In this document: one piece after another, positions 38,657-48,928 of the stretch | Position numbering within the stretch: position 1 is the stretch's first letter | Layout of the letters: every line of letters starts with the position of its first letter | NCBI GenBank assembly: GCA_947170265.1 | Contig: CAMVSV010000009.1 | Location: 1 to 64,000 of the forward strand | Direction: 5' to 3' | Origin: an uncultured Prevotella sp. | GTDB taxonomy: Bacteria; Bacteroidota; Bacteroidia; Bacteroidales; Bacteroidaceae | Length of the DNA stretch: 64,000 nucleotides | The notes under the pieces: model-generated | Database searches by the model: none | Told to the model about the DNA's origin: nothing | Seen by the model: the letters and a program-made list of their open reading frames with translations, nothing else | Program-made: the position numbers and the translations under genes

Positions 38657-41650
38657 ATGAAGTATTTACTAACCAAACGCTTAATGGCAGTACTGGTTAT
38701 GTCGGTAATGACCGCACTTGAAGTTTTCTCTCAGGCTATTCAGGTGGAAGGTGTCGTTGTTGACGAGACTGGTGAAGCTGTTATTGGAGCCACCGTAATG
38801 GAGAAGGGCAAGACCAATGGTGTTGTCACCGACATTGACGGAAGATTTTCTATCTCTGTGCCGTCTGACGGTTCTTTGTCTGTATCTTATATTGGATATG
38901 CCACACAGGATGTGGCTGTCAATGGCAAGACAAACCATCTCATCACTCTCAAGTCAGACGACCAGGTGCTGAACGAGGTAGTGGTGATTGGCTACGGCAC
39001 AATGAAGAAGAGCGACCTCTCTGGAGCTGTCGGTTCTCTGGCAGCCAAAGACATGGACAAGTCGCCGGTGGCAAACCTCGGACAAGCCATTCAGGGTAAG
39101 ATAGCAGGTTTGCAGGTGGTGGATGCCGGCAAGCCTGGCGACAACGTCAGCATAAAGGTGCGTGGTCTGGGTTCTATCAACAACTGCGACCCATTGGTCG
39201 TTATTGATGGTGTACCTACCGACCTTGGTCTCAATGCCATTAACATTGCCGACGTGGAGCGCCTTGATGTGCTCAAGGATGCTTCAGCCACCGCTATCTA
39301 TGGCTCGCGTGGTGCCAACGGCGTGGTGATGATTACTACAAAGAAAGGTAAGGAAGGCAAGGGCACACTCTCGCTCGCTGCCAACTGGTCGATGCAGAAT
39401 GCCACCAAGACCCCAAACCTTCTCAATGCCAGCCAGTATGCTGCACTGAGCAACGACATGATGGAGAATGCCGGCTATGCCATGAACCCGGAGTTTGCCG
39501 ATCCCGAAGCATTGGGCAAGGGTACCGACTGGGTTGACGAGTTGCTTCGCACCGGCTACATGCAGAACTATACCGTGAGCTATTCGGGTGGTTCCGATAA
39601 GGCACACTACTATGTTTCCGGAGGTTATCTCAAACAAACCGGTACTGTGCGCAGCGTGGACTACAGCCGTTTCACCTTCCAGCTCAACAGTGATGCCCAG
39701 GTGCTGAAATGGTTGAAGTTTGCAAACAACATTACCGTGAGTGGTGACAAGAAACGTCAGGGAAGCTACGACCTGGGCAACACCTATCGCGCGTTACCTA
39801 TATATAGTGTGAAAGATGAAGCAGGAGAGTGGACTGGTCCCGAGGGCAACTCACAGTGGTATGGCAGCACCCAGAACCCCATTGGTCCCACCTATACCAA
39901 CAAGGAGAAAACCAAAGGCTACAACCTCCTTGGCAACCTCACAGCAGAGATAACGTTAACCAAATGGCTGAAGTTCAAGAGCACTCTCGGCATGGATGCC
40001 AAGTTCTGGTATATTGACAACTATACTCCGAAATATGACTGGAAGCCCATTCCTGTGGAGGAGAGCTCACGCAAAAAGAGCGACAACAAGTCGTTTACTT
40101 ACCTTTGGGACAACTATTTCCTCTTTGACCATACCTTTGCCAAGAAACACCATGTGGGATTGATGGCTGGTACCTCAGCACAATGGAATAAGTTTGACTA
40201 TCTGAATGCCCAGAAGAATGTGTTTGCATTTGAGAATGTTCACGAGATGGACAATGGACAGAAAATGTATGAGATTGGTGGCAACGAGACCGAATGGTCG
40301 CTGTTCTCTTACATGGCACGTCTGACCTACGACTACGACAACAAGTACCTGCTCACGGCAACGATACGTCGCGACGGTTCCAGCCGCTTCGGACGTGACA
40401 ACCGCTATGGTACATTCCCCTCGGTGGCTGCTGCATGGCGTATCTCTGAGGAACCATGGTTCAAGAAGAACGACATACTCAGCGACCTGAAGGTGCGCAT
40501 TGGCTATGGTGTCACAGGTAGCCAGGCGAGTGTGAGCAACTACGGCTATCTCGCTTCCTACGATACCAGCGTGTATCCTTTCGGATATGCAGGAACAGAG
40601 CAGAGCGCCCTCGTTTCTTCTACACTCTCCAATCCAAGCATACACTGGGAGGAAGTGGCACAGGGCAACATAGGCTTTGATGCCTCGCTGTTCAAGTCGA
40701 GAGTACATCTTACAGCCGATGCCTATATCAAGACAACAAGAGACATGTTGGTAAAAGCCTCCATACCCATCACCTCCGGTTTTGAAGACACCAGCACCAC
40801 ATATACCAATGCCGGACGAGTAAGAAACACTGGTTTTGAAATCTCGCTGAACACTGTTAACTTCACCGGTCCTTTCGGATGGGAGACCTCTGTGAGCTAT
40901 ACCTACAACAAGAATAAGATAAAGAGTCTCAACAGCAGCGTACCTTATTATCTCAACCAGATAAACAACTCGTATGTGACAATGCTTCAGAAGGGTTATC
41001 CCATCAACGTGTTCTACGGATATGTTACCGACGGTGTGTTCCAGAATCAGGAAGACGTTGACATGCACGCCATACAGCCTGGTGCCGAGCCCGGTGACAT
41101 ACGTTTCAGAGACCTGAACAACGATGGTATTATCAACGACGACGACAGAACGGTTATAGGCAACCCCAACCCAGTGCACATGTTCTCAATGAACAACCTC
41201 TTTACATGGAAAGGCTTTGAGCTGTCGTTCTATCTGCAAGGCGTGGCAGGAAACAAGATTTTCAATGCCAACAAGATTGACCTCGTGGGTATGTCGGCAG
41301 CCTACAACCAGATGGACGATGTGCTTGGACGCTGGAGGGGTGAAGGTACGTCAAACAGCATGCCACGCGCCGTCTTTGGCGACCCCAACCAGAACAACCG
41401 CATCAGCAACCGTTTCGTGGAAAGTGGATCATATCTCCGCCTGAAGACCATCACTCTGGCATACAACCTGCCGAGCCAGTGGCTGCGCGCTACTACCATA
41501 CAGCAAGCCCGCATCACACTCTCGTGCGAGAATGTGGCTACCATCACCGGCTATTCCGGATTTGATCCAGAAGTGGGAATAAACGGCATCGACCTGTCGT
41601 CATATCCTATCTCGAGAACTTTCAACTTAGGTCTTAATATTAACTTCTAA
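38657..41650 (+). CDS. susC: SusC/RagA family TonB-dependent transporter
   Basis: Outer-membrane beta-barrel that imports oligosaccharides with TonB energy. The 997-residue protein has a signal peptide (ending VFSQ), a carboxypeptidase-like beta-sandwich (QVEGVVVDETGEAVIGATV, residues 28-110), the TonB-box/plug start VVVIGYGTMKKSDLSGAVG, plug blocks VRGLGSINNCDPLVVIDGVP and IYGSRGANGVVMITTKKG, and a C-terminal strand ending in Phe (NLGLNINF). It is the first gene of the PUL and is paired with SusD 15 bp downstream. Import of isomalto-oligosaccharides is inferred from the neighbours. Confidence 0.95.
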   Translation: MKYLLTKRLMAVLVMSVMTALEVFSQAIQVEGVVVDETGEAVIGATVMEKGKTNGVVTDIDGRFSISVPSDGSLSVSYIGYATQDVAVNGKTNHLITLKSDDQVLNEVVVIGYGTMKKSDLSGAVGSLAAKDMDKSPVANLGQAIQGKIAGLQVVDAGKPGDNVSIKVRGLGSINNCDPLVVIDGVPTDLGLNAINIADVERLDVLKDASATAIYGSRGANGVVMITTKKGKEGKGTLSLAANWSMQNATKTPNLLNASQYAALSNDMMENAGYAMNPEFADPEALGKGTDWVDELLRTGYMQNYTVSYSGGSDKAHYYVSGGYLKQTGTVRSVDYSRFTFQLNSDAQVLKWLKFANNITVSGDKKRQGSYDLGNTYRALPIYSVKDEAGEWTGPEGNSQWYGSTQNPIGPTYTNKEKTKGYNLLGNLTAEITLTKWLKFKSTLGMDAKFWYIDNYTPKYDWKPIPVEESSRKKSDNKSFTYLWDNYFLFDHTFAKKHHVGLMAGTSAQWNKFDYLNAQKNVFAFENVHEMDNGQKMYEIGGNETEWSLFSYMARLTYDYDNKYLLTATIRRDGSSRFGRDNRYGTFPSVAAAWRISEEPWFKKNDILSDLKVRIGYGVTGSQASVSNYGYLASYDTSVYPFGYAGTEQSALVSSTLSNPSIHWEEVAQGNIGFDASLFKSRVHLTADAYIKTTRDMLVKASIPITSGFEDTSTTYTNAGRVRNTGFEISLNTVNFTGPFGWETSVSYTYNKNKIKSLNSSVPYYLNQINNSYVTMLQKGYPINVFYGYVTDGVFQNQEDVDMHAIQPGAEPGDIRFRDLNNDGIINDDDRTVIGNPNPVHMFSMNNLFTWKGFELSFYLQGVAGNKIFNANKIDLVGMSAAYNQMDDVLGRWRGEGTSNSMPRAVFGDPNQNNRISNRFVESGSYLRLKTITLAYNLPSQWLRATTIQQARITLSCENVATITGYSGFDPEVGINGIDLSSYPISRTFNLGLNINF

Positions 41651-41665
41651 ACACCCTTTCAGACA

Positions 41666-43147
41666 ATGAAAAAGATATATATCATGCTGCTTGCGGCACT
41701 GACATTTGCTTCATGCAGCGACGACTTCCTGGAGAAGAACCCCAAGAACACGGTAGACCCCGAGGTGAACGTAGACGATGATGTGGCAGTGTCGATGGCA
41801 AATGCCTGCTACCGCACCCTCCAGTCTTCAAATATGTATAACCAACGAATATGGACTCTTGACATTGTAGCTGGCAACAGCGTCGTTGGTGCCGGTGGTG
41901 GTACCGACGGTCTGGAAACCATACAGGCTTCCAACTTCGTGACCCAGAGCGACAACGGCATGGCTCTCTACATGTGGCGTTCGCCATGGGTGGGCATAGG
42001 CCAGTGCAACATCTTGATAAAAGCCCTTGAAGGCACCGACCTTTCAGACATTGGTCGTCGAAGCTTGGGTGAAGCCTATTTCCTGCGCTCACATTATTAC
42101 TATGTGCTGGTGCGTCTCTACGGCGGTGTTCCTCTGAGACTGGAACCCTACAACCCATCCGAGTCAGCTGACATTGCCCGGGCCTCCAAGGAAGAGACCT
42201 ATGAGCAGATAATAGCCGACTGCAAGCTTGCCATTGACATGCTTCCCGCCAAGAATGAGCTGAACGGCACTGATGTGGGACGGGCAACCAAGGATGCGGC
42301 ACTAACCATGCTTGCAGACATTTATCTCACTCTTGCTCCCAGCAACCCTGAATACTATTCTGAGGTGGTGAAACTCTGTGATGAGGTGACAGCACTCGGC
42401 TATGACCTGTCGGCTTGCAGCTACGAGTCGAACTTCGATGCTACCATCAACAACGGTCCGGAGAGTATCTTTGAGGTGCAGTTCTCTGGAAACACCGAGT
42501 ATGACTTCTGGGGCAACAATCCACAGTCAAGCTGGCTCTCTACCTTCATGGGGCCGCGCAACAGCGACTTCGTGGCAGGCAGCTATGGTTGGAACCAGCC
42601 CACTGAGGAAATGGTAAGCCAGTATGAGGAAGGCGACCTTAGAAAAGACCTTACAATATTCTATGAGGGATGTCCAGACTTCGACGGCAAGACCTACAAG
42701 AGCAGCTATTCAAATACGGGCTACAACGTAAGGAAATTCCTCGTTGCAAAGAGTATATCTCCGGAGTATAACACCAATCCTGCCAACTTCGTGGTATATC
42801 GTTATGCCGATGTGCTGCTGATGAAGGCTGAGGCTCTCAACGAGCTTGGACAGACAGCTCAGGCTGCTGCACCCCTGAACATTGTGCGCCACCGTGCCGG
42901 ATTAGCTAATTACAACAGCACCAGCCAGGCAGAGATGAGAGAGAAAATCATTCATGAACGTCGCATTGAGCTTGCTTTCGAAGGACACCGTTGGTTTGAC
43001 ATGATACGCATTGACAACGGCAACTATGCTATCAACTTCCTCAAATCAATAGGAAAGAACAGAGTGACCAAGGAAAGACTGTTGTTCCCCATACCTCAGA
43101 CTGAGATGGATGCCAACAGCTTGATGACTCAGAACCCAGGATATTAA
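41666..43147 (+). CDS. susD: SusD/RagB family glycan-binding lipoprotein
   Basis: Surface lipoprotein that closes the SusC barrel like a lid and binds the glycan. The 493-residue product has a lipobox (ALTFASCSDDFLEK), N-terminal SusD helices, the TPR region (RSLGEAYFLRSHYYYVLVRL) and the C-terminal RagB/SusD part (IIHERRIELAFEGHRWFDM). Length is typical. It follows susC by 15 bp and precedes the SusE-like gene by 32 bp. Confidence 0.95.
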   Translation: MKKIYIMLLAALTFASCSDDFLEKNPKNTVDPEVNVDDDVAVSMANACYRTLQSSNMYNQRIWTLDIVAGNSVVGAGGGTDGLETIQASNFVTQSDNGMALYMWRSPWVGIGQCNILIKALEGTDLSDIGRRSLGEAYFLRSHYYYVLVRLYGGVPLRLEPYNPSESADIARASKEETYEQIIADCKLAIDMLPAKNELNGTDVGRATKDAALTMLADIYLTLAPSNPEYYSEVVKLCDEVTALGYDLSACSYESNFDATINNGPESIFEVQFSGNTEYDFWGNNPQSSWLSTFMGPRNSDFVAGSYGWNQPTEEMVSQYEEGDLRKDLTIFYEGCPDFDGKTYKSSYSNTGYNVRKFLVAKSISPEYNTNPANFVVYRYADVLLMKAEALNELGQTAQAAAPLNIVRHRAGLANYNSTSQAEMREKIIHERRIELAFEGHRWFDMIRIDNGNYAINFLKSIGKNRVTKERLLFPIPQTEMDANSLMTQNPGY

Positions 43148-43179
43148 TAATGTATTAACTTTTTAAGACTATTACAGCA

Positions 43180-44676
43180 ATGAAAAAGCATATTATAAAC
43201 ATGGCTGCCGTGCTGATGGGGTGTCTGTTCACTCTTGCATGCAGCGACAATGATTATGAAGAGCTTGACAAAGGAATCACCGAACTGGCGCTTTCTGTCA
43301 ACCAAGCTGCCGACGAGCTCAACGAGCAGAACCATTCTGCCGAGGCTGTTACACTGAGCTGGACCACAGGACACAACTTCAAGACCGGCAACCGCCTGAG
43401 CTATGTACTTGAGCTGGCTGAGGCTGGCACTGACTTCGCCAATGCCTATACACCGGTGGAGTTTGCATCGCAGACCTATGAGTGGACAGCCACTCAGGAG
43501 GAACTCAACGACATTCTTCTCAACGAGCTCGGTGCCACTCCCGGTGAACCAATGAACATTGATGTGCGTGTGACGGCATTTCTGGAAGGATATGTTGACA
43601 CTCAGACATCTGAGGCAACCTTCACGGTTACTCCCTACGAACCCGTCACGACAACGCTCTATCTCATTGGCGATGCTACACCGGCGGGATGGAGTGCCGA
43701 CAATGCTTCTCCCATGACTCGCACAGACAACGGCAAGTTCACATGGGAAGGCCAGCTCACTCCGGGCTCACTGAAGTTCCTGACGACTCAGGGAGAGTTC
43801 ATTCCATCATATAATAAAGGTGAAGACGGCAACCCCGTGCTGAGAAAAACCTTTGATGATCCCGACGACCAATGGCAGATAGAGGAAGCCAGCTTCTATA
43901 CCATAGTAGTAGACTTGCTTGCTCCGTCAATCACCATAACACCGTCTGACGGTGAGACACCAGCCTTCGACCAGTTGTATTTCGTTGGCAACTGCACTTC
44001 ATGGAACTTCGTAGAGATGCAGCGAGATGCCATCGATCCGTTCCTCTTCCGTTACGGTCGTTACTTTGAGGAAGGCAACGGAGGTGAGTTCAAGTTTGGT
44101 ACCAGCAATGGTAGTTGGGAGAATATGCTTAAAGCCACACAGGCAAACGCACCATATACCGACACCTCCATGGCATTTGTCTCCGGATTTGACCCTGACA
44201 ACAAGTGGTTCCTCAATGACAACGAATGTGGAAAGGCTTATAAGATATGCGTGGACATACGCAGTGGTAAAGAGCGTATGCTCATGACCGAGTTCACTCC
44301 CTATGCAATGATTTACCTCGTGGGTGATGCCACGCCAAGTGGATGGGATATAGGCAACGCCACACCGATGACTGCCACTGACGACCCGTATGTGTTCACA
44401 TGGACAGGAAACCTCACCGCTGGTGAGCTGAAGTTCACCTGCGACAAGAAAGATGACTGGAACGGAGCTTGGTTCATGGCTTCCCAGACAGATGCCGCTC
44501 CAACAGGTAGCCTGGAGCACATGCTCTTCATAGACAAGAGCAGCGATGCCTGCAAGAACCAGTATCTTGACATGGCTGTGGGAGGTGTTGACCAGAAATG
44601 GAAGATAACTGATGCCGGCACCTATACTATCATTCTCAATCAGCTTGAGGAAACAATATCTATAGTGAAAAAATAG
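43180..44676 (+). CDS. susE: SusE-like surface glycan-binding lipoprotein
   Basis: Surface lipoprotein expected to hold glycan near the SusCD complex. The 498-residue product has a lipobox (LFTLACSDND), an N-terminal SusE/fibronectin-like domain (about 30-150) and three carbohydrate-binding modules starting near residues 158 (LYLIGDATPAGW), 264 (LYFVGNCTSWNF) and 377 (IYLVGDATPSGW). The middle module is the most divergent. The same module type recurs in GH66-B, GH66-C and the 51804 protein, making nine in the locus. Confidence 0.88.
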   Translation: MKKHIINMAAVLMGCLFTLACSDNDYEELDKGITELALSVNQAADELNEQNHSAEAVTLSWTTGHNFKTGNRLSYVLELAEAGTDFANAYTPVEFASQTYEWTATQEELNDILLNELGATPGEPMNIDVRVTAFLEGYVDTQTSEATFTVTPYEPVTTTLYLIGDATPAGWSADNASPMTRTDNGKFTWEGQLTPGSLKFLTTQGEFIPSYNKGEDGNPVLRKTFDDPDDQWQIEEASFYTIVVDLLAPSITITPSDGETPAFDQLYFVGNCTSWNFVEMQRDAIDPFLFRYGRYFEEGNGGEFKFGTSNGSWENMLKATQANAPYTDTSMAFVSGFDPDNKWFLNDNECGKAYKICVDIRSGKERMLMTEFTPYAMIYLVGDATPSGWDIGNATPMTATDDPYVFTWTGNLTAGELKFTCDKKDDWNGAWFMASQTDAAPTGSLEHMLFIDKSSDACKNQYLDMAVGGVDQKWKITDAGTYTIILNQLEETISIVKK

Positions 44677-44708
44677 TGAATATCAACGATAATAGAAAGG
44701 AGTTATTT

Positions 44709-46508
44709 ATGAAAATACGTTCAGTTCTTTTGATGCTCCCGATGCTTTGGATGGCATGCGGATGTAGCAGTAGCTCGGATGACAATGACATGCATCCCAC
44801 ACCCATCGATCCTTCGTCTGAGGAAAGCAGCCACTCTGCTTCAGGAACAGGCTTGATAGGTAACCTTATATTGAACATGAGCACAGATAAAGCCAGATAT
44901 AATCCCGGTGAGACAGTACACTTCAGCGTAGAGGGCGACCTGCCCTCTAACGCTCGGGTGCGCTATCGCCAGGCTGGAACGGTGGTGGCAGACGAGGCTC
45001 TTTCCTCTGCCGAGTGGACATGGACACCACCCACTGCCGACTTCAAAGGCTATCTGGCTGACATCTACACTAAAGACGGTGAAACAGAGACAATCTATGG
45101 TACCATAGGTGTTGATGTGTCGAGCTCATGGAGTCGTTTCCCACGTTATGGCTTCGTGGCTGACTACGACAAGAGCAAGACACCGGCAACAATAGCGGAA
45201 GAGACGGCATTCCTCAATCGCTGTCACATCAACGGCATACAGTATTACGACTGGCAGAACAAACATCATTACCCATTGGGAGGCACACGCAGTTCACTGC
45301 TGGATACTTATAAGGATATTGCCAACAGAGAGGTTGTCACTCAGGTGGTGAAGGACTATATCTCTACTCATCACAGCTACGGGATGAAAACAATGTTCTA
45401 CAATCTGTGCTATGGAGCTCTTGACGATGCTGCCGGTGATGGTGTCAACAGCCAGTGGCGTATCTTTACCGACCAGTCACATTCCAACCCAGACATGATG
45501 TATATGCCAAGTGGATGGAAAAGCAACATCTATCTCATGAACCCGGCAAATACCGACTGGCAGCAGTATCTCGCTGACCGCAACGATGATGTCTATGCAA
45601 ACTTCGACTTTGACGGCTTCCATATCGACCAGTTGGGAAGTAGAGGAACTGTTTACGACTTCCAAGGCAATAGCGTGAACCTACCTCTGGGATTTTCTTC
45701 GTTCATTCAGTCAATGAAGACACGTCATCCCGAGAAACTTCTGGTTATGAACGCCGTATCTAATTATGCCGCAAAGAACATTGCACAGACTGGCTGCATG
45801 GAGTTCCTCTATACTGAACTCTGGAGCGGTGAGGGACAGTTTGAAGACCTTCTTAAAATTCTCAAAGCCAACAGTATATACAGCGGAGGCTCTCTTAATC
45901 AGGTTTTTGCTGCATATATGAACTACAATCAGCAAGGACAAAACTTCAATGCTCCCGGAGTGTTGCTTACCGATGCCGTGATGTTTGCCATAGGCGCGTC
46001 GCATCTGGAACTTGGCGACCACATGCTCTGTCATGAGTATTTCCCAAACAAGTCGCTCGCCATAAGCAAGCAGCTGCGTCAGTCGCTCATACACTACTAT
46101 GACTTCCTTACTGCCTATGAGAATCTCCTGCGTGATGGTGGCAACGAAACGGTGAGCACTCTCACCTCCACACGCTCGGGTATCACCGTGAACGCATGGC
46201 CGCCGAAACTCAATGCCATAACCACCTACTCAAAGACCATTGGCAATACCGAGGTGGTTCATCTGCTTAACTTCAGCCAGGCAAACAGTCTGAGTTGGCG
46301 CGACCTCAACAGCGACATGCCGGAGCCGAAGCTCATCAGCAGCCTGCCACTGCGTATGCGTGCAACAGGAGTGAAACGCATCTGGGTAGCCACTCCCGAT
46401 GAACTCGGAGGAGCACCGCAGGAGATAGAGTTCCACCAGTCGGGAAGTTATGTGACCTTCACGTTGCCCTCACTCAAATACTGGACAATGATAGTGATAG
46501 AGAAGTAG
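44709..46508 (+). CDS. GH66 dextranase-type enzyme A, lipoprotein
   Basis: Glycoside hydrolase family 66 enzymes cut alpha-1,6 links in dextran or form cyclic isomalto-oligosaccharides. From ATG 44709 (AAAGGAG lies 6 bp upstream) the product is 599 residues with a lipobox (LWMACGC). An N-terminal beta-sandwich precedes the barrel block SSWSRFPRYGFVADYD. The likely nucleophile is Asp 307 in FHIDQLG and the acid/base Glu 370 in YTELW. The C-terminal beta-domain ends SLKYWTMIVIEK. No binding module follows, unlike enzymes B and C. Lipid anchoring suggests it works at the cell surface. The CITase-type insertion is not seen, so hydrolysis is favoured. Confidence 0.88.
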   Translation: MKIRSVLLMLPMLWMACGCSSSSDDNDMHPTPIDPSSEESSHSASGTGLIGNLILNMSTDKARYNPGETVHFSVEGDLPSNARVRYRQAGTVVADEALSSAEWTWTPPTADFKGYLADIYTKDGETETIYGTIGVDVSSSWSRFPRYGFVADYDKSKTPATIAEETAFLNRCHINGIQYYDWQNKHHYPLGGTRSSLLDTYKDIANREVVTQVVKDYISTHHSYGMKTMFYNLCYGALDDAAGDGVNSQWRIFTDQSHSNPDMMYMPSGWKSNIYLMNPANTDWQQYLADRNDDVYANFDFDGFHIDQLGSRGTVYDFQGNSVNLPLGFSSFIQSMKTRHPEKLLVMNAVSNYAAKNIAQTGCMEFLYTELWSGEGQFEDLLKILKANSIYSGGSLNQVFAAYMNYNQQGQNFNAPGVLLTDAVMFAIGASHLELGDHMLCHEYFPNKSLAISKQLRQSLIHYYDFLTAYENLLRDGGNETVSTLTSTRSGITVNAWPPKLNAITTYSKTIGNTEVVHLLNFSQANSLSWRDLNSDMPEPKLISSLPLRMRATGVKRIWVATPDELGGAPQEIEFHQSGSYVTFTLPSLKYWTMIVIEK

Positions 46509-46519
46509 ACCAATCGTAG

Positions 46520-48679
<2,160 letters not shown>

Positions 48680-48928
48680 TGCTTGCGCTGAGATTGTATT
48701 TGAATTTTATGTATGTTTTAGTTAAGTTTTTAAGTTTTAGTTATGTTAGTTTGAGTTTTTAGCTTAATTTTAGTAATGTATGAACCTTGAAATTCTTTTG
48801 AGGTAGAAAGATGTTTTTTAGGATGACAATTTAAAGGTAAGGGGCTGTGGCGATAGCTTCCGCCTTAAGCAGAGAACAACTATTACTCATTTAAGACATT
48901 ATATTTTATTCACTAAGACCTTAAACAA

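Noticed and set aside
40175-41179. 334-aa minus-strand ORF opposite susC
   Set aside because: Shadow of the SusC barrel; no signal peptide or known fold.
48680-48928. Promoter with the ATCTAC element before GH66-B
   Set aside because: Only a loose GGTAGA at about 48802 is present; there is no ATCTAC and no TAnnTTTG box at the right distance.
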